Shown: positions 6,726 to 15,781, counted from the stretch's first letter. The stretch is 64,000 nt of DNA from Peptostreptococcaceae bacterium VA2 (GCA_000686145.1 JMMB01000007.1:496001-560000), one strand, 5' to 3'. Numbers and translations are program-made. Notes: generated from the sequence alone by a model not told the origin.

Positions 6726-9245
6726 ATGAAACTTAATGATATAGTAAAAAAATATATATTTGAAAATAAGAAAAACACATTATTAATAATTACAAGTATT
6801 ATAATTTCAACTGCTTTATTTTTAGTAATGAACATAATAAGTGAGGATGCTAGAAATTTGATGGTTGACCAAGCTAAAAAAGAGTTAGGGACAAAACATG
6901 CATCATATTATAATCCAACTAATAAGGAATTAGAATATATAGAAAATAACCCTAACATAGATAAGGTTGGAAAATCAATGCTCTTAGGGCTTCATGATAT
7001 AGGAAAAGGGCAAACTTTACAAATATTATGGGATGACAAAACTGCTAAAGAGGTAAATGGCTGCTATAAATTAAAAGAAGGAAAGTTACCAACTAAAGAA
7101 AATGAAATTGCAGTAGATACATGGTATATTGAGCAAAAGAATATAAAAGAACCAATAGGCAAAATAATAAAGTTAAATTATAGCAGACCAGATGAAAAGG
7201 GGCATGTTTCATATACTGGAGAAAAAGAGTTTAAGATAGTAGGTATTTTAAAAAGCGATTCACTTTTGAAAGCTCAAGGAATGTCTATAGGGGCTATAAG
7301 TAAAGATTGTGCTATTAAAAACATACCTCTTAAGGATAAATACGATCAAGCTATGTTTATATTTAAAAAAGAAAAAAATATACCAAAACAAGTTGAAAAG
7401 CTTGTTAAAGATGGGAATTTAGATAAAGATAACACAAGATTGAACAATCCGTTAATATTAGCAATGTCTGATAGTTTGAGTTTGAAAATACCATATATTA
7501 TAGTTAATATGATACTTGCTTTAGCAACTATATTATTGATTTACAATATTTTTTATATATTAGTCTATAATAGAACGAAAGATTTTGGAACATTGAGGGC
7601 ACTAGGTTTTATACCATCTGATGTTTCTAAAATAATGATTTTAGAAGTTTTTGTATATTCAGTTATAAGTATTCCAATTGGGCTAATATTAGGTGGATTA
7701 ATAGCTAATTTGTGCAGTGAATATGTTATAGGTGTAATATATGATGTGAATTATGTAAATTCAATTAAAAGTAATAGTTATATAAGTACATATTTAACTT
7801 CTATGATATTAAGTATATTAACAATAATAATATCAGTAGCCAAGCCACTTATAACAACATCTAAAATTGATCCTATGATTTGTATGAGAAGAAATGAAGA
7901 AAAGATTAATATAAACCAAAAGTCATTTATAAATAAAATCATGACTAGATTTTTTAAGGATTATGGGAACATAGCATCAAAAAATATTCAAAGAAATAAA
8001 AAACGTACTAGCCTAGCTATAGCATCGATGACGCTAGTAATTTTCTTAATGGCAACGGTATATACAAAATCTACTAGTAATTTTTTAAATGATGGTGGAT
8101 TGAGATGGTGGATACCAGGAGATTATTTATTACATAATATTAATATACAATCTACATCTGTTAATGAAAAAAGTTATGATAAGAATGTACTTGGACAAAT
8201 ACAAAACATAGATGGGGTAAAAAAGGTAACTACATATAGAGATAAATCTTTTGATTTAAAGACTGAAGAAAAAAGTATTAATAAAAAATCTAATTATTGG
8301 AAAGAACCGAGAAGTCAAGAGGCGCTTCAAATAAATTCTGAAGTAGTAAATGGGGTCAAGTTATATATGCATCCATTTGAAGTTTTAGGAATTGAGGATA
8401 CAGATACATTAAATGATGTATTGATAGATGGTAAAGAAAACTTGAGTAAGTTAAATGAAAGTCCATATGTGTATATAGATGAACATTCAAGTAAGACTCT
8501 TAATATAAAAAAGGGAGACAAAATAAAATTAGATTTCAACAATATAGATGCTAAAACAGGAAACTACAAAAAACCTATTTCTAAAGAATTTATTGTTGGA
8601 GGTATAATAACAAATTTACCCATAAGCTCACAAGGAGGAGGTAGAGAATTTGAGGCTGTTATATCAGTAAATCAGTTTAATAAATTTACAGGGGTTTCAT
8701 CATATGAAAGATTTGATATATGGACAAGTAAGCTTGCCAATAATAAAAAAGTTGAAAGTGAATTAAATAAAATAATAGATAAATCAGGGAAAGGTATCTT
8801 GATACCATATAAAAGTGAAGCAGCGGGAATTGAAAAAAGCGACAATCAAAAAACTATGGTTATGACATTAGTTGTTGGGGTGATAGTTATATTATCTTTA
8901 TTCAATTGCTGCAACACTATAGTTACTAGTATAAATAGCAGAAGTAGAGAATTTGCATTATTTAGAGGTATAGGAATATCAAAAGATGAAATAAAGAAGA
9001 TTGTTAAGTTAGAAGGTTTAATATATATAGCTATTAGCTTTGTGATAGCTGTAGTGCCGACCTTAATTACAAGATATATAATAATAAAAGACTTTGAAAA
9101 TATTAATCTGATAAATTTAAAGTTTATAGGAGCAATTGTTCTAATTATAGCATTTTTAACAGCTATAACTATGATAACAACAGTAAAGGCTTTAAAACAG
9201 GTACAAAGTGAAGATTTTATAGAACAAATAAAAACTTTAGAGTAA
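6726..9245 (+). CDS. ABC transporter permease, FtsX/MacB-like, large two-module form
   Basis: Integral membrane partner of the preceding ATPase, 839 residues. The layout is two FtsX modules in tandem. There is an N-terminal helix (about 18-38), an extracytoplasmic domain (about 40-245), three helices (about 250-375), another single helix (about 430-450), a second extracytoplasmic domain (about 450-705) and three final helices (about 715-830). Conserved FtsX cytoplasmic loops are visible: YNRTKDFGTLRALGF in the first module and SRSREFALFRGIGIS in the second. This differs from BceB, which has one large loop and ten helices. Substrate unknown. The operon ends at a bidirectional terminator (9271-9300). 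Confidence 0.9.
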   Translation: MKLNDIVKKYIFENKKNTLLIITSIIISTALFLVMNIISEDARNLMVDQAKKELGTKHASYYNPTNKELEYIENNPNIDKVGKSMLLGLHDIGKGQTLQILWDDKTAKEVNGCYKLKEGKLPTKENEIAVDTWYIEQKNIKEPIGKIIKLNYSRPDEKGHVSYTGEKEFKIVGILKSDSLLKAQGMSIGAISKDCAIKNIPLKDKYDQAMFIFKKEKNIPKQVEKLVKDGNLDKDNTRLNNPLILAMSDSLSLKIPYIIVNMILALATILLIYNIFYILVYNRTKDFGTLRALGFIPSDVSKIMILEVFVYSVISIPIGLILGGLIANLCSEYVIGVIYDVNYVNSIKSNSYISTYLTSMILSILTIIISVAKPLITTSKIDPMICMRRNEEKININQKSFINKIMTRFFKDYGNIASKNIQRNKKRTSLAIASMTLVIFLMATVYTKSTSNFLNDGGLRWWIPGDYLLHNINIQSTSVNEKSYDKNVLGQIQNIDGVKKVTTYRDKSFDLKTEEKSINKKSNYWKEPRSQEALQINSEVVNGVKLYMHPFEVLGIEDTDTLNDVLIDGKENLSKLNESPYVYIDEHSSKTLNIKKGDKIKLDFNNIDAKTGNYKKPISKEFIVGGIITNLPISSQGGGREFEAVISVNQFNKFTGVSSYERFDIWTSKLANNKKVESELNKIIDKSGKGILIPYKSEAAGIEKSDNQKTMVMTLVVGVIVILSLFNCCNTIVTSINSRSREFALFRGIGISKDEIKKIVKLEGLIYIAISFVIAVVPTLITRYIIIKDFENINLINLKFIGAIVLIIAFLTAITMITTVKALKQVQSEDFIEQIKTLE

Positions 9246-9270
9246 GTTTAAATACTAATATTATTATATA

Positions 9271-9300
9271 AAAAAGGTGCCAAATTATTGGCACCTTTTT
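9271..9300. terminator. bidirectional terminator between convergent ABC operon and pyrophosphatase
   Basis: A perfect symmetric hairpin AAAAAGGTGCCAA/TTGGCACCTTTTT gives an A-run/T-run on both strands and serves both converging transcripts. Confidence 0.93.
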
Positions 9301-9307
9301 ACTATAA

Positions 9308-10903
9308 TTACATATTTTTAATTACAGTAGTTAAATTAGGAACTAATTGTTTCTTTCTAGAAACAACACCCTCAGCAAATACTCCTTGAGATGCATCTAC
9401 ATTAAATGCATCAGCTATTAATTTATCATTAGCTTTATATATCAAATAAGAACCTTCTTTGATTATATCTGTTATAGCAAGAATTAATATATCATAGTCA
9501 GTAGAGTTTATATAAGCTAAGAATTCATCTTTTTTAGCAAATATAGAATCTATATCTAAAGTAAATACTTGACCTATACCAACTCTTTTTCCACTCATAG
9601 TAAATTCTTTAAAGTCCATATTAACTATTTCTTCTATGCTATATTCATCTAAAGATGTTCCAGTCTTAAACATTTCCATAGCATAACTTTCCATATCAAC
9701 TTTAGCTATTTTACTTAATTCTTCACAAGCTTTTTTATCCATAGCTGTAGTAGTTGGAGATTTGAATAATAATGTATCAGATAATATAGCAGATAATAAA
9801 AGACCAGCTATATGATAAGGTACTTCAATATTATTTTCTTTGTAGATTTGATAGATTACAGTACAACTACACCCAACAGGCATAACTCTAAATGATATAG
9901 GTAAGTCAGTAGCTATACCACCTATTTTATGATGATCAACTATTTCAACTATATTAGCTTGCTCTATACCATCTGCACTCTGAGCATACTCATTGTGGTC
10001 AACTAAAACAACATTTTTCTTAGTTGGATTTAAAAGATGTATTCTAGAAACTAATCCTAAGTATTTGTTTTCATTGTCTGTTACAGGATAAGCTCTGAAA
10101 TTTGTGTTTAACATAGACTCTTTAACATCATCAGCATAATCATTTTCACTGAAAATAACTAAGTCATCTTTAGCGATTATATTGCTTAAGTAGTTACATT
10201 GGTTTATTATATTAGATGCTTTGTAAGTATCACACCTAACTGAAACTATAGATACTCCATTTTGCTTAGCAATAGTTAATAAATGCTCGTTTAAATTAGT
10301 ATTACCAGTTAAAACTAAAAGCTTAACTTTAGTGTCAATGGCATATTCTATTATGTCATATCTGTCTCCAACTATAGCTATGTCTCCTTCGTTAAGTATA
10401 TCCATAACGCTATCCATACCGAATGATAAAGTGACAACTCTACCTTTTATATCATCACTACAATTTATAAGTACTGAACCATCAAGGTTTTTGCATATAT
10501 TTGATATAGAAGTATGAACAGTATTAAAGTGTTGGTTAAGAAGACTCTTAGCTATTTCTTGCATAGTTACTATTCCTACAAATGTTTTGTCTTCAGATAT
10601 TATAGGTAATGTTTTTACTTGCATACTTTTCATAAGGTTGTAAGCTTCTAATATAGAAGAATTAGCTGTTAGAGCTTCAACTTTATCGTATCCTAAATCT
10701 TTAACTTGTATTTTAACATCCTTTAATACTTGAGGTGCGTCAACTTTAAAGTAGTCAAGCGCATACTGAGCCTCTTTTCTTATATCTCCTAAAGCGTAAG
10801 GTATTGCATTTTCGCCTAATTGATTTTTTAGGTGAGCAAGTGAAATTGAAGAGCATACTGAATCTGTATCTGGATTCTTATGCCCGAAAACTAATAATGT
10901 CAT
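9308..10903 (-). CDS. ppaC: manganese-dependent inorganic pyrophosphatase with CBS-DRTGG regulatory insert
   Basis: Family II pyrophosphatase hydrolysing PPi to phosphate, pulling biosynthetic reactions forward. It has 531 residues against about 310 for the simple enzyme. The DHH domain opens with FGHKNPDTDSV (His8, Asp12, Asp14 as metal ligands) and resumes with VLVDHNE and EIVDHHKIGG; DHHA2 is C-terminal. Between them sit a CBS motif (about 75-125), a DRTGG-like domain (about 145-235) and a second CBS motif (about 245-295). In characterised clostridial and Desulfitobacterium homologues these bind AMP, ADP and diadenosine polyphosphates. GAAAGGAG precedes the ATG. It is divergent from the DUF4230 gene. 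Confidence 0.93.
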   Translation of the reverse strand: MTLLVFGHKNPDTDSVCSSISLAHLKNQLGENAIPYALGDIRKEAQYALDYFKVDAPQVLKDVKIQVKDLGYDKVEALTANSSILEAYNLMKSMQVKTLPIISEDKTFVGIVTMQEIAKSLLNQHFNTVHTSISNICKNLDGSVLINCSDDIKGRVVTLSFGMDSVMDILNEGDIAIVGDRYDIIEYAIDTKVKLLVLTGNTNLNEHLLTIAKQNGVSIVSVRCDTYKASNIINQCNYLSNIIAKDDLVIFSENDYADDVKESMLNTNFRAYPVTDNENKYLGLVSRIHLLNPTKKNVVLVDHNEYAQSADGIEQANIVEIVDHHKIGGIATDLPISFRVMPVGCSCTVIYQIYKENNIEVPYHIAGLLLSAILSDTLLFKSPTTTAMDKKACEELSKIAKVDMESYAMEMFKTGTSLDEYSIEEIVNMDFKEFTMSGKRVGIGQVFTLDIDSIFAKKDEFLAYINSTDYDILILAITDIIKEGSYLIYKANDKLIADAFNVDASQGVFAEGVVSRKKQLVPNLTTVIKNM

Positions 10904-10974
10904 ATTTTGATACTCCTTTCATGAAAAAACTTATATTTAAATTAATAATAGTCTAAGAATATATTGATTCAATG

Positions 10975-11020
10975 CAAGTAAAATATTACATTTTAAATTT
11001 AATATGTAATATTTTACTTG
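10975..11020. repeat. 17-bp perfect inverted repeat in a divergent intergenic region
   Basis: CAAGTAAAATATTACAT (10975-10991) and ATGTAATATTTTACTTG (11004-11020) are perfect complements around a 12-base AT loop, between ppaC and the DUF4230 gene. No T run follows, so an operator or an mRNA structure is likelier than a terminator. It also shows that the open frame running through here is not coding. Confidence 0.7.
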
Positions 11021-11080
11021 ATGTTATAAATATATTTGTTAATAACACAAAAATATTATATCAAAAGGGGGGGCAAATTT

Positions 11081-11676
11081 GTGGCAAAAAGCAAAAAAAA
11101 ATTAAGAAAATAGTTATATTGCTATCTATTTTGATAGTAGTTACAACAGGTTCGTATTTTATATATAAGTTTAAAACTAATCAAAACATATATAAAGATA
11201 ATACAAAGGTAATGGATACTATAAGTCAGGTTCTAAATTTAAGCACAGTAAAATACAGCTATAGTAATGTAGTTACAGTAAAAAAAGATAAAAGTATAAA
11301 TGATATTAAAATACCATTTACAGAAAAGTCATTTATTATAAAGTATAATGGCGTAATAAACGGAGGGGTAAAGCCAGAAGATATAAATATATCTAAAAAT
11401 ACAGGTGATAAGATTTTCATAGAAATAGAGAAGTGTGAAATATTAGACCATTATATAGATGACGATAATATATATGTGTATGATGTAAAGAGTTCAATAT
11501 TTAATAAACTAGAGATTCAAGATGTATTAGAAGACATAAGTAAATATAAAAAAGAATATGAAGAAAAAGCTTTAAAGGAAGGTTTGATGGAAGAAATAAA
11601 AAATAGCACAAAATCAAGTATAAAAAATATGCTAAAAAATATGGGATATAAAGAAATAATTATAACCTTTAAATAA
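11081..11676 (+). CDS. DUF4230 membrane-anchored protein with apparent frameshift at an A9 tract
   Basis: Predicted single-pass membrane protein: a basic N terminus (KKIKK), one hydrophobic helix (IVILLSILIVVTTGSYFIY), then an external DUF4230 domain with an amphipathic C-terminal helix pair. Function is unknown. The only good ribosome site is a G7 tract (11067-11073) spaced seven bases from GTG at 11081. That GTG is out of frame with the main reading frame and hits TAG after ten codons. One extra A in the nine-A run at 11093-11101 would join them and give the natural N terminus AKSKKKIKKI. The open frame upstream (from 10972) crosses the perfect inverted repeat and lacks a ribosome site. Slippage, phase variation or a sequence error are all possible. 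Confidence 0.65.
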
Positions 11677-11740
11677 AGGTTAATAGCATAAAGAGAGCTT
11701 TATAAGGTAAATATAAAAATGTATTTAAATTAAAACAAAA

Positions 11741-11785
11741 AAAGGTTTTAAATTATGAGAAGTATAATTTTAAAATCTTTTTTTA
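11741..11785 (+). terminator. terminator after DUF4230 gene
   Basis: AAAGGTTTTAAATTAT pairs imperfectly with ATAATTTTAAAATCTTT, followed by seven T. Confidence 0.75.
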
Positions 11786-11917
11786 TGCGTTAGTATATTG
11801 TATACAATATTGACTAAAATTTAACTATGTATTTTGAAAATTAAAATACGCATATAAACAAGGTTTGAAATCATATTAAAATACTTACAAAACAAGGAAA
11901 TTAAGGGTTGAATAAAA

Positions 11918-11931
11918 TAAAAACGTTTTCA
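11918..11931 (+). promoter_or_regulatory. cre-like site (CcpA) upstream of adhE
   Basis: TAAAAACGTTTTCA matches the palindromic cre consensus TGAAAACGTTTTCA at 13 of 14 positions. It ends 34 bases before the -35 of the adhE promoter, a position compatible with activation or repression by CcpA. Confidence 0.6.
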
Positions 11932-11965
11932 TTTATTTAAATAGATAAAAAAATAACAAAAAATA

Positions 11966-11994
11966 TTGACACATTTAGACAGTTAATGTATTAT
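11966..11994 (+). promoter_or_regulatory. consensus sigma-A promoter of adhE
   Basis: TTGACA (11966-11971), 17 bases, TATTAT (11989-11994). A near-ideal vegetative promoter with the start predicted near 12001, giving a leader of about 65 bases. Confidence 0.8.
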
Positions 11995-12009
11995 CTAAAT
12001 ATAGCAAGT

Positions 12010-12027
12010 TTGTTAAATAACTAACGT
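12010..12027 (+). promoter_or_regulatory. Rex-like operator overlapping the adhE transcription start region
   Basis: TTGTTAAATAACTAACGT keeps the left half of the clostridial Rex consensus (TTGTTAAnnnnTTAACAA) exactly and 4 of 7 bases of the right half. The position, just after the predicted start, fits repression relieved by a high NADH/NAD ratio. The degenerate right half makes this tentative. Confidence 0.45.
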
Positions 12028-12065
12028 AGTTTAATATAAATTATAATCATTTGGAGGGACAACAC

Positions 12066-14702
12066 ATGAGTAAAGATGTAAAGAAAGCTAAAGCAGTAGA
12101 AGTAAAACAAGAATTCAGTGTAGAAAACATGATCAATGATTTAGTAGCAAAAGCTAATGTAGCAAAAGAAGCTATGTTAAAGTTAGACCAAGAAGCAATT
12201 GATAAAATAGTAGGAGCTATGGCTAAAGCAGGTCTTGATAAGCATATAGAACTTGCTCAAATGGCAATAGATGAAACTCAAAGAGGAATATTTGAAGACA
12301 AAGTAACTAAAAATATATTCGCTACAGAATATGTTTATAATAGTATAAAATATACAAAAACAGTTGGAGTTATAGAAGAAAACGAAGAAGAAGCATATAT
12401 GATGGTTGCAGAACCAATAGGTGTTGTAGCTGGAGTTACTCCTGTTACTAACCCAACTTCAACAGCAATGTTTAAATCATTAATATCAATAAAAGGGAGA
12501 AACCCAATAATATTCAGTTTCCATCCATCAGCTCAAAAATGTTCAGCAGAAGCTGCTAGAATATTAAGAGATGCAGCTATTCAAGCTGGTGCTCCAGAAA
12601 GTTGTATACAATGGATAGAAGTACCATCATTAGAAGCTTCAAGTGCACTTATGAATAACAAAGGAGTTTCTTTAATATTAGCAACTGGAGGTCCTGGAAT
12701 GGTTAAGTCAGCTTATTCAGCAGGAAAACCAGCATTAGGAGTTGGAGCAGGGAATGTACCTTGTTTCATAGAAAAAACTGCAGATGTTAAACAAGCTGTA
12801 AATGATTTAATATTATCTAAAACATTTGATAACGGAATGATATGTGCTTCAGAGCAAGCAGTTATAGTAGAAGAAGGTATATATGATGAAGTAGTTGGTT
12901 TAATGAAAGGATATAACTGTTACTTTGTAAATGCAAAGGAAAAAACATTATTAGAAAAAACAGTTATAAACCCAGAAACTAATTCATTAAATCCTAATAT
13001 AGTTGGACAAAGTCCATACAAAATAGCACAAATGGCAGGATTTGAAGTTCCTAAAGATGCTAAAATGTTAGTAGCTGAAATAGGTGGAGTAGGGAATGAT
13101 CATCCATTATCTAAAGAAAAGTTAAGTCCAGTACTTGCTTGTATAAAAGTTAAGGATGCTAAAGAAGGGGTACAAAGATGTGTAGATATGACTGAGTTTG
13201 GTGGATTAGGTCACTCAGCTGTTATACATTCAAACGACGATGCTGTAATCTTAGAATTCAGTAATAGAGTAAGAACAGGAAGATTACTAGTAAATGCTCC
13301 ATCAACTCATGGTGCAATAGGAGATATATATAACGTAAATACTCCATCATTAACTTTAGGATGCGGATCTATGGGTAACAACTCAACAACAGATAACGTA
13401 TCAGCTGTAAACTTAATAAACGTTAAGAAAGTTACTAAGAGGAGAGTTAATATGCAATGGTTTAAAGTACCTGAAAGAATATATCATGAAGCTGGCTCAA
13501 TACAATACTTAGAAAAGTTACCAGAAGTTGAAAGAGTAATGATAGTAACTGACAGAATGATGGTTCAATTAGGATATGTTGAAAAATTAGAATATCATTT
13601 AAGAAAAAGAAGAAATCCAGTTATGATAGATGTATTTGCTGATGTAGAACCAGATCCATCTGTAGATACAGTATTAAATGGTGCTGAAGCTATGAGAAAG
13701 TTCAAGCCAGACACTATAATATCTTTAGGTGGAGGATCTGCAATGGATGCTGCTAAAGGTATGTGGTTATTCTATGAAAATCCAGAAGCAGACTTTGAAG
13801 ATTTAAGATTAAAATTCATGGATATAAGAAAAAGAATATTCAAGTTCCCTAAATTAGGAAGAAGAGCTAAAATGGTAGCTGTACCAACTACTTCAGGAAC
13901 TGGATCAGAAGTTACATCTTTCGCAGTTATAACTGATAAAGTAAATAACGTTAAATATCCTTTAGCTGACTATGAGTTAACTCCAGACGTAGCTATAATA
14001 GATCCAAGCTTTGTAATGTCTGTACCAGCAGCAGTTACTGCGGATACAGGACTAGATGTATTAACTCATGCTATAGAAGCTTACGTTTCTGTAATGGCAA
14101 CAGATTATACAGATGCTTTAGCTATGAAAGCTATACAAATGGTATTTGATTACTTACCAAAATCATATAAAGGATCTAATACTGCAGAAGGTAAAGAAGC
14201 TAGAGAAAAAATGCACAATGCTTCATGTATGGCTGGTATGGCATTTGCCAATGCTTTCTTAGGGGTAAACCACTCGTTAGCTCATAAGTTAGGATCAGAG
14301 TTCCATATACCTCATGGTAGAGCGAACGCAATATTATTACCACATGTAATAGAATATAATGCGGCTATGCCAAGTAAGTTTGCTGCATTCCCAAGATACA
14401 AGTCATTTGTAGCTGACAAAAAATATGCAGAAATAGCTAAGATGTTAGGATTAAAAGCTAATACTACAGAAGAAGGAGTTAAGAGTTTAGCACAAGCTGT
14501 TAGAAACTTAATGAAAGAAGTAAATGTACCAATGACTATAAAAGATTGCGGAATAGAAGAAAATACTTATTTTGAAGCAATAGAAAAATTAGCATTAGAT
14601 GCATTTGATGACCAATGTACAGGAGCTAATCCAAGATCACCATTAGTATCTGAATTAAAAGAAATATATACAACAATATATGGACAAAGAAAAGAAAAAT
14701 AA
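12066..14702 (+). CDS. adhE: bifunctional acetaldehyde-CoA/alcohol dehydrogenase
   Basis: Converts acetyl-CoA to acetaldehyde and then ethanol, using two NADH; the main route of redox disposal in fermentation. It has 878 residues, the usual AdhE length, and such proteins form spirosome filaments. The N-terminal aldehyde dehydrogenase has catalytic Cys260 (GMICASEQ). After a linker (VTKRRVNMQWFKVP), the iron alcohol dehydrogenase has the GGGSAMDAAK nucleotide loop and Fe ligands Asp664, His668, His736 and His750. The ATG at 12066 follows GGAGGG with good spacing; the in-frame TTG at 12051 overlaps that ribosome site and is not the start. The gene sits behind a consensus promoter with cre-like and Rex-like sites and ends at its own terminator. 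Confidence 0.97.
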   Translation: MSKDVKKAKAVEVKQEFSVENMINDLVAKANVAKEAMLKLDQEAIDKIVGAMAKAGLDKHIELAQMAIDETQRGIFEDKVTKNIFATEYVYNSIKYTKTVGVIEENEEEAYMMVAEPIGVVAGVTPVTNPTSTAMFKSLISIKGRNPIIFSFHPSAQKCSAEAARILRDAAIQAGAPESCIQWIEVPSLEASSALMNNKGVSLILATGGPGMVKSAYSAGKPALGVGAGNVPCFIEKTADVKQAVNDLILSKTFDNGMICASEQAVIVEEGIYDEVVGLMKGYNCYFVNAKEKTLLEKTVINPETNSLNPNIVGQSPYKIAQMAGFEVPKDAKMLVAEIGGVGNDHPLSKEKLSPVLACIKVKDAKEGVQRCVDMTEFGGLGHSAVIHSNDDAVILEFSNRVRTGRLLVNAPSTHGAIGDIYNVNTPSLTLGCGSMGNNSTTDNVSAVNLINVKKVTKRRVNMQWFKVPERIYHEAGSIQYLEKLPEVERVMIVTDRMMVQLGYVEKLEYHLRKRRNPVMIDVFADVEPDPSVDTVLNGAEAMRKFKPDTIISLGGGSAMDAAKGMWLFYENPEADFEDLRLKFMDIRKRIFKFPKLGRRAKMVAVPTTSGTGSEVTSFAVITDKVNNVKYPLADYELTPDVAIIDPSFVMSVPAAVTADTGLDVLTHAIEAYVSVMATDYTDALAMKAIQMVFDYLPKSYKGSNTAEGKEAREKMHNASCMAGMAFANAFLGVNHSLAHKLGSEFHIPHGRANAILLPHVIEYNAAMPSKFAAFPRYKSFVADKKYAEIAKMLGLKANTTEEGVKSLAQAVRNLMKEVNVPMTIKDCGIEENTYFEAIEKLALDAFDDQCTGANPRSPLVSELKEIYTTIYGQRKEK

Positions 14703-14789
14703 ATTATATAAATATTCAGAAAATTGTGTTGACTATAGATTTAAAGCGTAATATAATTAAAATATAAATAAATATAGATAAATATAATT

Positions 14790-14813
14790 AAGGGGCCTAT
14801 TAAGGCCCCCTTC
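14790..14813. terminator. GC-rich bidirectional terminator after adhE
   Basis: AAGGGGCCT/AGGCCCCCTT hairpin. It is T-flanked on the plus strand and A-flanked on its left side, so it probably also serves the converging gene at 14827. Confidence 0.75.
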
Positions 14814-14826
14814 TTATTACAAAAAA

Positions 14827-15162
14827 TTATAGTGATGATTTATACATAGATACTTTTTCAAGATTATTTTTTATACTTATTGTACAATCAGTATAATCAA
14901 CCTCAAAGTTTGCAAAAGCTGAGAATAAATCTATGTCTCTCATTAAATGTAGCGTCATTGTATGGGTTTCTTTGTTTAACCTTAATATAATAGACCTAAC
15001 AAAAGGAAATTGGATTCTAGAGCTAAACAAGTTTGATCCGCTATTATCTATATCTAAGCTACGATAATTTATATCTATAAATAAATCTAAATCGTCACCT
15101 TCTTCTCTTATTATTCTATATTCAAAATCTGTGTCTAAATTCAAATTACCTATTGTTATCAT
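14827..15162 (-). CDS. hypothetical protein
   Basis: A 111-residue soluble acidic protein that I do not recognise. It is predicted beta-rich with alternating hydrophobic strands (EYRIIRE, LDLFIDINYRSL, SRIQFPFVRSIILRL, HTMTLHLMRDIDLF). There is no signal peptide, membrane segment or cysteine-rich motif. GAGG lies nine bases before the ATG. It faces adhE across a shared terminator and is transcribed alone. Confidence 0.6.
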   Translation of the reverse strand: MITIGNLNLDTDFEYRIIREEGDDLDLFIDINYRSLDIDNSGSNLFSSRIQFPFVRSIILRLNKETHTMTLHLMRDIDLFSAFANFEVDYTDCTISIKNNLEKVSMYKSSL

Positions 15163-15248
15163 TTATATACCTCATTCCACGATTGATATTTATATTAAAT
15201 TATTATAACCTATAAGATAATTATTAACTAGGATTATAAATTAAACAT

Positions 15249-15280
15249 AAAAAGAGCTTTCGTTGGGGGAACGAAAGCTC
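15249..15280 (-). terminator. minus-strand hairpin with T run (terminator or sRNA end)
   Basis: An 11-base perfect stem (15254-15264 with 15270-15280) around a five-base loop. Read on the minus strand it is followed by TTTTT. It lies 160 bases beyond the end of the gene at 15443, which already has a closer hairpin. Confidence 0.7.
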
Positions 15281-15400
15281 AAATTGGGGGAGATTGAGTT
15301 AAATATTTAATTTTATATTACTATTATGGGCAGATAAATTAATTTTATACATTTAATTTTGAAAAATATTATAAATAAAAATATATTATTATAAAATAAA

Positions 15401-15433
15401 TGGATTGGATATATTAATTATCCAACCCATTTA
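15401..15433 (-). terminator. minus-strand terminator of the gene at 15443
   Basis: AAATGGATTGGATA/TATCCAACCCATTT, a 14-base stem with one wobble, seven-base loop, and T-rich sequence following on the minus strand. Confidence 0.7.
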
Positions 15434-15442
15434 TATTTAAAA

Positions 15443-15694
15443 TTATCTTTTTTTGATTATAAACTTAGAACCTAGGTATTTTTTTATATCATCATCAGAT
15501 GAAAAATCATCTATAAGAATTTCTTTACCAGTTTCTTCGAATACTACTAAAACTTCACAATCACCTTGTAAGAAGAACTTTCTAACAGTTTCTTCTCTAA
15601 CTTCTCTAATCTTAGTTATGTTTTTTTTAGTTTTCTCATAATCTTTAGTATAATAACTATCCATCATATTTATTATCTTTGTATATCTATTCAT
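15443..15694 (-). CDS. small hypothetical protein (83 residues)
   Basis: Not recognised. It is charged, with a basic helical N-terminal half (YEKTKKNITKIREVREETVRKFF) followed by a short beta-type region (CEVLVVFEETGKEILIDDF) and a Lys-rich end. No membrane segment. A strong GGAGG sits nine bases before the ATG, so translation is credible. It is divergent from the cysteine-cluster gene at 15782 and has its own terminator. Confidence 0.65.
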   Translation of the reverse strand: MNRYTKIINMMDSYYTKDYEKTKKNITKIREVREETVRKFFLQGDCEVLVVFEETGKEILIDDFSSDDDIKKYLGSKFIIKKR

Positions 15695-15781
15695 AAAATT
15701 TGCCTCCTGTAATTAGTCGTAAAAAATGTGTTATAATAATTGTTTGTATTAACTTAATAATTATAACAAGGAGTAATAATA

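Noticed and set aside
10972-11076. N-terminal extension of the DUF4230 frame from ATG 10972
   Set aside because: No ribosome site, and the stretch is mostly a perfect 17-bp inverted repeat, so it is regulatory rather than coding.
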